64,000 nt of DNA, taken from Fibrobacter sp. Lineage in GTDB: Bacteria; Fibrobacterota; Fibrobacteria; Fibrobacterales; Fibrobacteraceae. The stretch lies in NCBI GenBank assembly GCA_024399065.1, contig JAKSIB010000004.1, positions 62,001 through 126,000 on the forward strand, read 5' to 3'. A model generated the notes under the pieces. The model worked only from the letters and a program-made list of their open reading frames with translations, was not told where the DNA came from and made no database searches. Positions 34,552 through 42,620 of the stretch are shown here, in pieces (the stretch's first letter is position 1; every line of letters starts with the position of its first letter). A program made the translations under genes and the position numbers.

Positions 34552-35903
34552 TGGATATCATCGAATCCAAATCCTGGGTTGAATGGCTGATCACGATTGC
34601 GAAGTTCGCCTTCTGCTTCGTGCCGGTCCTTTACATCCTTCTTTTGATCCCTATGGAACGTCGTGGCGCCGGCTTCATGCAAGACCGTCAGGGCCCGAAC
34701 CGCTCCTACATCAAGATCCCGTACTTCGGTAAGATCCGTTTGTTCGGTTACGTACAGAACATGTGCGACGGCGCCAAGCTGTTCTTCAAGGAAATGTTCG
34801 CTCCCAAGGGTGCAAACAAGATCCTTTACTACGCAGCTCCGGCAATTCCGTTTGCCATCGTCTTCCTCTCTCCCTGCGTCATTCCTTGGTTTGGTCCCAT
34901 GGTTTTCGACTGGGCTGGCGAAGTTGTGCGTATCCCGGGCTCCATCGTTGATTCCGACGTCGGCGTCCTCCTCCTCTTCGGTCTTTCCTCTCTGTCCGCA
35001 TACGGTGCAGTCCTGGCTGGCTGGGCTTCCAAGTCCAAGTACAGCTACCTCGGTTCTCTCCGTACTACCGCAATGACCGTCAGCTACGAAGTCTGCCTGG
35101 GCCTCTCCCTCATGGGCGTGCTCCTCTTGGCAGGTTCCTTCAACCTGACCGACATCGTTAGCTGGCAGGAACACCACGTTTGGGGTATCGTTGCACAGCC
35201 CATCGCCTTCATCTGCTTCCTCATCGCTAGCATCGCCGAAACCGGCCGTGCTCCCTTCGACGTTGCAGAAGGTGAACCGGAACTGGTTGCAGGTTACCAC
35301 ACCGAATATGGTGCTATGCACTTCGGTCTTTTCTACATGGGCGAATACTCCCACATCTGCATCAACAGCTTCCTTATCGCAACGCTGTTCCTCGGTGGCT
35401 ACTCCATCCCGTTCGTGACTACTGAAACCATTCAGGCTCACATGGGTGGCTCTCTCGCTATCCTCTGCTGGGTGTTGGCATTCCTCGCTCTCGCATTCCT
35501 CCACATGGTACATCGCTACTCCAAGAAGCTGGCTGCCACCAAGCAGACCCACCGCTTCGAAGTTCTCCGCGAATACCGTCTGTACAACATTGTTGGCTGG
35601 CTCGCAGTTATCGTTCTCATCGCCGCTGGTGCTTGCTCCTGGATGTTCTTCACTCCGGAAGTTGCCCACACCGCTGCTGGTGTTAACACCCTCGGTACCG
35701 CTCTCGGTACTGCTGCTATCCACCTCTTGGTTCTCGTGGTCAAGAGCATCATGTTCTGCTGGGTCTGGATCTGGGTCCGTTGGACTCTCCCGCGCTTCCG
35801 TTATGACCATGTCATGAACCTGGGCTGGAAGGTTATCCTGAACATCGCTCTCGTTAACCTTGTTGTCACCGCTATTGCTGCAAAGCTCTTGGGAGGTAAC
35901 TAA
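34551..35903 (+). CDS. nuoH: NADH-quinone oxidoreductase subunit H, long form
   Basis: A 450-residue membrane subunit that forms the heel of the membrane arm next to the quinone site. Family sequences are MERRGAGFMQDRQGPNRSY near residue 38, PFDVAEGEPELVAGYHTEY with the conserved acidic loop, and GEYSHICINSF. The usual length is about 320-350; here the C-terminal third (Lys/Arg-rich loop YSKKLAATKQTHRFEV followed by three hydrophobic helices) is extra. Start and stop both overlap the neighbours by one base. Confidence 0.95.
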   Translation: MDIIESKSWVEWLITIAKFAFCFVPVLYILLLIPMERRGAGFMQDRQGPNRSYIKIPYFGKIRLFGYVQNMCDGAKLFFKEMFAPKGANKILYYAAPAIPFAIVFLSPCVIPWFGPMVFDWAGEVVRIPGSIVDSDVGVLLLFGLSSLSAYGAVLAGWASKSKYSYLGSLRTTAMTVSYEVCLGLSLMGVLLLAGSFNLTDIVSWQEHHVWGIVAQPIAFICFLIASIAETGRAPFDVAEGEPELVAGYHTEYGAMHFGLFYMGEYSHICINSFLIATLFLGGYSIPFVTTETIQAHMGGSLAILCWVLAFLALAFLHMVHRYSKKLAATKQTHRFEVLREYRLYNIVGWLAVIVLIAAGACSWMFFTPEVAHTAAGVNTLGTALGTAAIHLLVLVVKSIMFCWVWIWVRWTLPRFRYDHVMNLGWKVILNIALVNLVVTAIAAKLLGGN

Positions 35904-36472
35904 TGGCTCGCGTTATTAAACAGAAACCCATGAACTGGGTTGAACGCCTTTACGTTTACGAATGTCTCCGTGGCTTGTTCACCACGTTGAAGCATGCCGC
36001 TCGCGGTTTCTTCCGTTACGAACAGCTGCCGACCATTTCCTATCCGGAAGGCCAGCCGGACATTCCCAGCAACTACCGCGCTAAGCACCGCTTGATGCTC
36101 CGCGCCGACGGTACTCCCCGTTGCGTTGCCTGCGGCATGTGCGCTGCAGCTTGCCCTGCTCACTGCATTTTCATCGAAGCAACCAAGAGCGACGATCCGC
36201 GTATCGAAAAGCGCGTGATGCGTTTCGACATCGACCACCTGGTCTGCGTATTCTGCGGCCTCTGCGTCGAAGCTTGCCCGGTTGATGCACTCCGCATGGA
36301 CACCAAGCAAATCGTATTTGAACACCGTACCCGCGAAGAATTCGTGGCTCATCTCGAAGACCTCACCAACTGGGATCCGAAGGATTACCCCGAAGATGCA
36401 CAGAGCCAGATGGCTCCGGGCGGTACCAAGAATGCCGAGGCCCGCAAGGTCTGGGGCATGGAGGTTAAATAA
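35903..36472 (+). CDS. nuoI: NADH-quinone oxidoreductase subunit I
   Basis: A 189-residue 2[4Fe-4S] subunit that carries clusters N6a and N6b and passes electrons towards N2 in NuoB. The ligands are CVACGMCAAACPAHC (about residues 72-86) and CVFCGLCVEACPVDA (about 115-129). The N-terminal part with WVERLYVYECLRGL lies along the membrane. One-base overlaps with nuoH and nuoJ point to translational coupling. Confidence 0.97.
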   Translation: MARVIKQKPMNWVERLYVYECLRGLFTTLKHAARGFFRYEQLPTISYPEGQPDIPSNYRAKHRLMLRADGTPRCVACGMCAAACPAHCIFIEATKSDDPRIEKRVMRFDIDHLVCVFCGLCVEACPVDALRMDTKQIVFEHRTREEFVAHLEDLTNWDPKDYPEDAQSQMAPGGTKNAEARKVWGMEVK

Positions 36473-37002
36473 TGCTCGCATTGATTTACTTCATTATCCT
36501 GGCAGTCGTCGCAGTTGGCTCCGCTATCTGCGTGCTCCTCTCCAAGCACCCCCTCTACGGTGCACTTTCCCTCGTCGTGTCCATGCTTTCTCTCGCTGGC
36601 ATCTACGGTCTTCTGGGCAGCCCCTTCATCGGTGTTGTCCAGGTGATGGTCTACGCAGGCGCAATCATGATGCTCCTGACCTTCGTGATCATGGTGCTTA
36701 ACGCCGCCAAGGACAGCAAGACTCCCATGTTCGACAAGGTTTCCCTCTTCGTGATTCCCGCAGCCCTGGTGCTGGCTGGTCTCGTCGGTTTCGTGCTGGT
36801 TCGCTCCGGCATCGCTTTCGACGCCACCACCCTCCGCGGCTCCGTGAAGTTCACTTCCGAAACCCTTTTCAACCTCTCTCAGACTGGTCCGGGTTACTTC
36901 GTCCTGTTCGAAGTCATCGGCCTTCTGCTCCTCTCCGCTATGGGTGCTGCTGTTCTCATGGCTAAGAAGCGTCTGGGTACCGACAACGAGGAGGAAAAAT
37001 AA
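36472..37002 (+). CDS. nuoJ: NADH-quinone oxidoreductase subunit J
   Basis: A 176-residue membrane subunit with five hydrophobic helices, including the third helix VVQVMVYAGAIMMLLTFVIM, whose pi-bulge is thought to link quinone chemistry to proton movement. Typical length. One-base overlaps on both sides. Confidence 0.95.
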   Translation: MLALIYFIILAVVAVGSAICVLLSKHPLYGALSLVVSMLSLAGIYGLLGSPFIGVVQVMVYAGAIMMLLTFVIMVLNAAKDSKTPMFDKVSLFVIPAALVLAGLVGFVLVRSGIAFDATTLRGSVKFTSETLFNLSQTGPGYFVLFEVIGLLLLSAMGAAVLMAKKRLGTDNEEEK

Positions 37003-37316
37003 TGGAACTCCAAGCTATGTACGTTCAGATTCTGGCCCTGGTGATTTTCGCCATCGGCCTCATCGTGGCCATTTCCCGCCGCAACGTGTTCTTCGTGCTC
37101 ATGGGTGTTGAACTCGCCCTGAATGCAGTGAACCTCTCCTTCGTCGGTTTCGCAAAGACCTTGCCCGCCGACCTGAGCGCTGCTGGTCAGATCGTGCCGC
37201 TGTTCACCATCGCCGTCGCTGCTGCCGAAGCTTGCGTTGGCCTTGCCATGGTGATCATGATTTTCCGTAACCGCGAAAGTGTCGATGCTGACACCTTCAC
37301 AAACTTGAAGGGGTAA
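37002..37316 (+). CDS. nuoK: NADH-quinone oxidoreductase subunit K
   Basis: A 104-residue membrane subunit with three helices and the two conserved glutamates in VLMGVELALNAVNLSFVGF and AVAAAEACVGLAMVI. These acids are part of the central proton path. Overlaps nuoJ by one base. Confidence 0.96.
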   Translation: MELQAMYVQILALVIFAIGLIVAISRRNVFFVLMGVELALNAVNLSFVGFAKTLPADLSAAGQIVPLFTIAVAAAEACVGLAMVIMIFRNRESVDADTFTNLKG

Positions 37317-37322
37317 TAATCA

Positions 37323-39266
37323 ATGACTAATTTACCGCTTTGGTTTATTCCGCTCTTCCCGCTTATCGGCTGCATCGTTCTCGGCGCTATCGCCGTGATC
37401 TCCTCCGGTGAAAAGAAGGGCCCGTCCGAAGGCTTCGTCGGCGCACTCTCCGTGCTGTTCCCGGCTCTCGCTTTCGTAAGCGTTGTGCTGCTTTCCTTCA
37501 ACATGCCCGAAGACGGCATCCGCAGCACCCTCTGCAACTGGATCGACATCCCCATGCTCAAGGTGGATATCGGCTTCCTGTTCGATGGTCTGTCCCGCAT
37601 CATGCTGTTGTTCGTCACGGGCATCGGCACCTTGATCGCGCTCTACTCCAACGGTTACATGCACGGCGACCGCGGTTTCGCTCGCTTCTTCGCCTACATC
37701 AACCTGTTCTTGTTCAGCATGATCGTGCTCGTGCTCTCCGACAGCCTCCTGCTCACGTTCCTCGGTTGGGAAGGTGTGGGTCTCTGCTCCTACCTCCTCA
37801 TCGGTTTCTGGAACCACGACGTCAACAACTGCAAGGCTGCTAACAAGGCATTCATCGTGAACCGCGTGGGCGATATCGGCTTCCTCCTGGGTATGCTGGT
37901 TCTCTGCACCATCGGTGGATCCAACATCCTCAACTACGATGCACTCAATGCTTTCATCGGCATGATCATGGGTTCTGGCAACCTTGAAATCGTCATTCCG
38001 ATCCTCTCCATCGCAGGTCTCTGCTTCTTCATCGGTTGCACCGGTAAGTCCGCTCAGATTCCGCTCCTCACTTGGTTGCCCGATGCAATGGCTGGTCCGA
38101 CCCCGGTTTCCGCCCTTATCCATGCTGCAACCATGGTGACCTCCGGTGTCTACCTGCTTGCTCGTCTTTCCACCATGTTCGTCCAGATTCCGTTTGTTCT
38201 GGATGTCATCACCTGGATCGGTCTCCTCACCGCCTTCTGGGCTGCTGTGGCTGGCCTCTTCCAGAACGATATTAAGAAGGTCCTTGCTTACTCCACCATC
38301 TCCCAGCTTGGCTACATGTTCATGGCTGCAGGTGTTGCCGCATTCGACGCTTCCATCTTCCATGTGTTCACCCACGCCTTCTTCAAGGCAGCTCTCTTCC
38401 TCGGTGCCGGTGCTGTGATTCACTCTCTCGCTGGCGAACAGGATATGCGCAAGATGGGTGGTCTTCTCAAGAAGACTCCGGTTACCGCATGCGTGATGAT
38501 CTTTGCATTCCTCGCCATTATCGGTTTCCCGGGATTCGCTGGTTTCTGGTCCAAGGACTTGATTCTTGAACGTCTCTACATGAGTGGTCCTATGGGTCCG
38601 TTCTTCTATGCAGCCGGCCTCCTCACTGCAGTGATCACCGCCGTCTACATGGGCCGTCTCATTGTTCTCACCTTCTTCGGTTCCTACCGTGGTTCCAAGG
38701 AAAGCGAAGAACACATCCACGAAGCTCCGGCTTGCATGTTGTTCCCCATGGTGGTTCTCGCTTTCGGTGCAATCTTCGCTGGTTACTTCTGGGCCGACTC
38801 CATGGGCATCAAGTTCTTCGAAGAATCTCTCGCACCGGTCGTTGGTGCTGCCCAGCAGGTTCTCCATCATAGCGAAGCTCACATCAACCCCATGGTCTTT
38901 GCTGGCCTCGGCACTCTCGCTGCCCTTCTCGGTATGGGCATCGCCTGGGCAAAGTACGGCAAGGCTCGTATCCCGGCTGCCAAGGGTTCCTCTGCTCCTC
39001 AGGGCAAGATGGCTACCTGGACATTCTTCTGGGATTACGTTCACGGTGTTGTGATTACCGTTGTCAATGCCATCGCATGGGTGGTTGACAACTGCGTCGA
39101 CAAGCTGGTTCAGTTTGCTCAGTGGTTGGTTGGTGGCGTTGCCGAAATCCTCGGCGATGGTGCCGCTTCCTTCCAGGTCCGCAAGGTTCGCCTCCAGATC
39201 GCTCTTAGCATCGCTGGTGTGGCTGCCCTTGTGATTGTTGTTCTTTTGACTGGAGGTTTGATCTAA
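37323..39266 (+). CDS. nuoL: NADH-quinone oxidoreductase subunit L
   Basis: A 647-residue antiporter-like proton-pumping subunit at the far end of the membrane arm. Marked by FLGWEGVGLCSYLLIGFW (conserved Glu of the channel), NRVGDIGFLLG, GKSAQIPLLTWLPDAMAGPT and the following SALIHAATMVTSGVYLL, plus TISQLGYMF and HAFFKAALFLGAG. The C-terminal lateral helix region begins near residue 520. The stop overlaps nuoM by one base. Confidence 0.97.
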   Translation: MTNLPLWFIPLFPLIGCIVLGAIAVISSGEKKGPSEGFVGALSVLFPALAFVSVVLLSFNMPEDGIRSTLCNWIDIPMLKVDIGFLFDGLSRIMLLFVTGIGTLIALYSNGYMHGDRGFARFFAYINLFLFSMIVLVLSDSLLLTFLGWEGVGLCSYLLIGFWNHDVNNCKAANKAFIVNRVGDIGFLLGMLVLCTIGGSNILNYDALNAFIGMIMGSGNLEIVIPILSIAGLCFFIGCTGKSAQIPLLTWLPDAMAGPTPVSALIHAATMVTSGVYLLARLSTMFVQIPFVLDVITWIGLLTAFWAAVAGLFQNDIKKVLAYSTISQLGYMFMAAGVAAFDASIFHVFTHAFFKAALFLGAGAVIHSLAGEQDMRKMGGLLKKTPVTACVMIFAFLAIIGFPGFAGFWSKDLILERLYMSGPMGPFFYAAGLLTAVITAVYMGRLIVLTFFGSYRGSKESEEHIHEAPACMLFPMVVLAFGAIFAGYFWADSMGIKFFEESLAPVVGAAQQVLHHSEAHINPMVFAGLGTLAALLGMGIAWAKYGKARIPAAKGSSAPQGKMATWTFFWDYVHGVVITVVNAIAWVVDNCVDKLVQFAQWLVGGVAEILGDGAASFQVRKVRLQIALSIAGVAALVIVVLLTGGLI

Positions 39267-40981
39267 TGCTGTTGCATCTCCTCGTCTTAGCACCGTTCGT
39301 TGCCGCTATCCTCATGGTGGCAACCTCCAAGGAAGATCCCAAGTCCTCTTCTCGACTGGCCTTCCTCTTCGCCCTGGCATTCTTCGGTATGTCCATCGCT
39401 AACATCGCTGCTGGCAACCAGGCAACCGAAGCCTACGAATGGTTCCGCATTCCTGGCGCAAAGGGCCCGGTCTACTACTACCTCTATAGCCATGGTCTTG
39501 GTGCTTGGATGGTTCTCCTCTCTACCGGTCTTTCCCTGGTAGCCTTGATTACCGCCCGTAACACCACCTGCAAGAACTACCGCAACTTCGCTATCGGCAT
39601 CTTCGCCTTGATGGGCGCCATGAACGGCACCTTCCTCGCAGCCGATGCAGTTCTGTTCTTCTTCTTCTTCGAAGCCATGGTTATCCCGGCTGCAGTCCTC
39701 ATCGCTGGTTTCGGCGGCAAGGATCGCGCAAAGGCTGCAATGACCTTCGCCATCTACACCCTCGTGGGCTCCGCTCCCATGATGGTCGCTCTGTGGTACC
39801 TGATTTCCCAGGCTGACAGCTCCCTGCTCCTCTCCCTGGCAATCGCCCTGCAGAACATGCCCGAAGGCGCTCAGACCGCAATCCTCGTAAGCTTCCTTCT
39901 CGCCTTCATGGTGAAGACTCCGATCTTCCCGTTCCACGGCTGGCAGGCAATTTCCTACTCCGAAGCCCCGGCTCCTCTTTCTGCAATCCTCACTGGTGCA
40001 ATGAGTAAGGCTGGCGTGTTCGGCTTCATCGCTTGGATCCTCCCGATCTTCCCGATGAACATGTCCGTTGTTACTGTTATGATGTGGCTCGGCCTCGTGA
40101 CCGCCGTCTACGGCGCTCTCATGGCTCTCCGTGCTACCGACGCCAAGAAGCTCCTTGCCTTCAGCTCCATGGGCCATCTCGGTCTCGCTGTGGCAGGCGT
40201 GTTCAGCCTCTCCGAAGCAATGCTCCCCGCAGTGCTCGTTCTCCTGGTTGCTCACGGTATCTCCGCTGGCGCCCAGTTCCTCTTGATGGGTATTGCAGAA
40301 CGCATGACCGGTACTCGCGAACTGGATAAGCTGGGCGGTCTCGCCCGCGTTACTCCGGTGTTCGGCACCTTGTTCGGCTTCGTTGCAATCCTCGCTCTCG
40401 CAATTCCTGGTACTGCAGGCTTCGTCGGCGAATTCACCGTTCTCATGTCTCTCTGGGATATGGGTCCGATGCCCGCTCTCGTCGCTGGCCTTTGCATCAT
40501 CCTCTCTGCCGCCTACATGCTCCGCTTTGTTCAGAAGGTCATCTTCGGTGAACAGAAGTGCGAAGTTGCCGGTACCCGCATGACTGCCCTGGAAGGTTCT
40601 TCCATCGGTATCATGGGCGTGCTGCTCCTCGTGTTCGGTATGCACCCGGCATTCATCACCAACGCTCTCCACCTCTTCGACGAACAGGCCATCGAAACCA
40701 TGGCCAAGCTGGCTGGCGAAAAGCCGGCTGCCGCTGCCGAAGACGAAGAAGTTGCTCCCCAGAGCATCCCGGGCGTCGATGCTGAAGTTGATGAAAACGT
40801 GGCTGAAGTCGCAGTCCCCATGACTGAAGAAGATTTCCGTCAGTTGGACTCCAACCTCGCTGCCAACGGCTTTAGCGCAGAAGAACGCGCTAACCTGATT
40901 GCCCAGCTCAAGGAAATGAATGCCGAAGAATCTGCCGAAGCCGCTGCAGAACCTGCCGCTGCTGAAGGAGGTAACAAGTAA
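39266..40981 (+). CDS. nuoM: NADH-quinone oxidoreductase subunit M with acidic C-terminal tail
   Basis: A 571-residue antiporter-like subunit. The channel features are FFFFEAMVIPAAVLIAGFG (conserved Glu), FMVKTPIFPFHGW with key Lys and SSMGHLGLAVAG. The membrane part ends near residue 478. The remaining about 90 residues are soluble and acidic (AAEDEEVAPQSIPGVDAEVD, then FSAEERANLIAQLKEMNAEE and AAAEPAAAEGGNK) and are not part of ordinary NuoM. One-base overlaps with both neighbours. Confidence 0.96.
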   Translation: MLLHLLVLAPFVAAILMVATSKEDPKSSSRLAFLFALAFFGMSIANIAAGNQATEAYEWFRIPGAKGPVYYYLYSHGLGAWMVLLSTGLSLVALITARNTTCKNYRNFAIGIFALMGAMNGTFLAADAVLFFFFFEAMVIPAAVLIAGFGGKDRAKAAMTFAIYTLVGSAPMMVALWYLISQADSSLLLSLAIALQNMPEGAQTAILVSFLLAFMVKTPIFPFHGWQAISYSEAPAPLSAILTGAMSKAGVFGFIAWILPIFPMNMSVVTVMMWLGLVTAVYGALMALRATDAKKLLAFSSMGHLGLAVAGVFSLSEAMLPAVLVLLVAHGISAGAQFLLMGIAERMTGTRELDKLGGLARVTPVFGTLFGFVAILALAIPGTAGFVGEFTVLMSLWDMGPMPALVAGLCIILSAAYMLRFVQKVIFGEQKCEVAGTRMTALEGSSIGIMGVLLLVFGMHPAFITNALHLFDEQAIETMAKLAGEKPAAAAEDEEVAPQSIPGVDAEVDENVAEVAVPMTEEDFRQLDSNLAANGFSAEERANLIAQLKEMNAEESAEAAAEPAAAEGGNK

Positions 40982-42456
40982 TGAATAGCATTATCAATCT
41001 CTTGCCGGTTATCCTGGTCGCTGTTGGCGCCCTCATTACCTTGGCTGCAGAACCGTTCGTCAAGGACGACAACAAGCACAAGGTGCTTCCCTGGGTTGCA
41101 ACCCTCTTCGTTGCTCTCGGTGCAGGCGCTTTCGCTCTCGTCCAGAACGACACTTTCTTTAACCTCTACGCAATGGATCCTGTCCGCCGCCTGCTGGGTG
41201 TGGCTATCTTCCTTTGCGCATTCCTCGGCATTGCCGGCCTCCAGTGGACTCTCGGTCACGAAAAGTTCAAGGGTGGTGAAGCCTACGGTCTGTTGCTCCT
41301 CGCTACCTGCGGTGCAACCCTCATGACCCAGGCTATCGACTACTTGGCCCTCTTCCTGGGCATGGAACTGGCTAGCTTCCCGATCTACGCTCTCGTAGGC
41401 CTCCGTCGTAAGGACGTGAACGCTAACGAAGGTGCTTTCAAGTACTTCGTTTCCGGTTCCGTCTTCAGCGCCATCTTCCTCTACGGTGTGGCTCTCATGT
41501 ACGGTGCAACTGGTACCACTCACTTCTTCGGTGCAGTGATCCCGGGCCGCGAAGCTATCTACGGAATGGGTATCCTCTTTGCCATCGTCGGCCTCCTCTT
41601 CAAGGCTGGCGCTGCTCCGGTTCACTTCTGGGTCGCTGACGTCTACACCGGCGCATCCGTTGCTGTGACCGCTTTCATGGCCGCAGTGGTCAAGGTCGGC
41701 GCTCTCGCTGCCCTCGCTTCTGTATGGCTGGGCATCCTCGTTACCCGCGCTGGCATTCAGGCTAACGTATGGAACCTCTCTGAACAGGTGACTATCGCCG
41801 GTCAGTCCAAGGCTCTCTTCTACGTCGTGCTTATCGTTGCCGTGCTCTCCATTGTGTTCGGTGCATTCGGCGGTCTCGCTCAGAAGTCCGTCCGTCGCAT
41901 CTTGGCTTACTCCGCTGTGATGAACGCTGGTTTCATCGTGCTCGGCCTCCTTTTGCCGAACTACCTTGAAAACGGCACCGTCCAGATGGGCGCTATGTTC
42001 TACTTCCTCGTGACCTACGCCATCGGTTCTGCAGGTGCCCTCACCGGTATCGCATACCTCTCTGGCCGCGAAGACCGTCACGAAAACCTCTGCGATCTCC
42101 AGGGTCGCGGTCGCAAGCGTCCGTTCGTGGCTCTCGGCGTAACCGTGTGCTTGGCAAGCCTTGCCGGCCTTCCGCCTGTTGCCGGCTTCCTCGCAAAGTT
42201 CACCTTGTTCACCGAAGCATGGGCTGGTGGCATGGGCTGGGTTGCAGCTCTCGCATTTGCCCTCTCCCTGGTGGCCGCTGTGTACTACCTCCGCATTGCC
42301 TTCGTTCTCTTCATGCCGGCTAAGGCTGAATGTGAATGCAAGTGCTGCTGCGAAAAGAGCGCACCCTATAGCTACCTTCTCAAGTTCGGCGTTACCATCG
42401 CAGCTCTCGCTCTGTTGGTGATCGGCGTCCTTCCGAAGCTCGCTCTCCTCGCTTAA
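40981..42456 (+). CDS. nuoN: NADH-quinone oxidoreductase subunit N with a cysteine cluster
   Basis: A 491-residue antiporter-like subunit, last of the operon. Channel motifs: FLGMELASFPIYALVGLRR (Glu), GLLFKAGAAPVHFWVADVYTG and LAYSAVMNAGFIVLG. Between the last two helices, in a loop near residues 450-460, it has AECECKCCCEKS with five cysteines in seven residues, which is unusual for NuoN. Followed by a tandem repeat and a terminator. Confidence 0.95.
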   Translation: MNSIINLLPVILVAVGALITLAAEPFVKDDNKHKVLPWVATLFVALGAGAFALVQNDTFFNLYAMDPVRRLLGVAIFLCAFLGIAGLQWTLGHEKFKGGEAYGLLLLATCGATLMTQAIDYLALFLGMELASFPIYALVGLRRKDVNANEGAFKYFVSGSVFSAIFLYGVALMYGATGTTHFFGAVIPGREAIYGMGILFAIVGLLFKAGAAPVHFWVADVYTGASVAVTAFMAAVVKVGALAALASVWLGILVTRAGIQANVWNLSEQVTIAGQSKALFYVVLIVAVLSIVFGAFGGLAQKSVRRILAYSAVMNAGFIVLGLLLPNYLENGTVQMGAMFYFLVTYAIGSAGALTGIAYLSGREDRHENLCDLQGRGRKRPFVALGVTVCLASLAGLPPVAGFLAKFTLFTEAWAGGMGWVAALAFALSLVAAVYYLRIAFVLFMPAKAECECKCCCEKSAPYSYLLKFGVTIAALALLVIGVLPKLALLA

Positions 42457-42465
42457 TAGCGAACG

Positions 42466-42540
42466 CGCGCAATAAAGCGCCGCGCAATTAAGCGCCGCGC
42501 AATAAAGCGCCGCGCAATTAAGCACCGCGCGACAATGCGC
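42466..42540. repeat. Five-unit 15-bp tandem repeat after nuoN
   Basis: Units CGCGCAATAAAGCGC and CGCGCAATTAAGCGC alternate from 42466, with a changed fourth unit (end GCAC) and a partial fifth (CGCGCGACAATGCGC). Each unit is itself partly palindromic (GCGC ends). It lies between the nuoN stop and the terminator. Confidence 0.85.
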
Positions 42541-42542
42541 AA

Positions 42543-42574
42543 AACCCCGTAGGCTAAAACCTACGGGGCTTTTT
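42543..42574 (+). terminator. Terminator of the nuo operon
   Basis: CCCCGTAGG-CTAAAA-CCTACGGGG followed by CTTTTTG. It is the only clear terminator of the 14-kb operon. Confidence 0.9.
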
Positions 42575-42620
42575 GTTTAATGGGTCGTTTAATAAGCTTG
42601 TCGTTTGATAAGCTTGTCGT

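Noticed and set aside
37332-39293. 653-codon open frame antisense to nuoL, and similar long frames opposite nuoD, nuoF/G, nuoH, nuoM and nuoN
   Set aside because: They result from the biased codon use of the nuo genes; their composition (Glu/His/Asp-rich, no motifs) is that of shadow frames.
42466-42540. CRISPR array or coding extension after nuoN
   Set aside because: Units are contiguous 15-mers without spacers, and nuoN ends with TAA before them.
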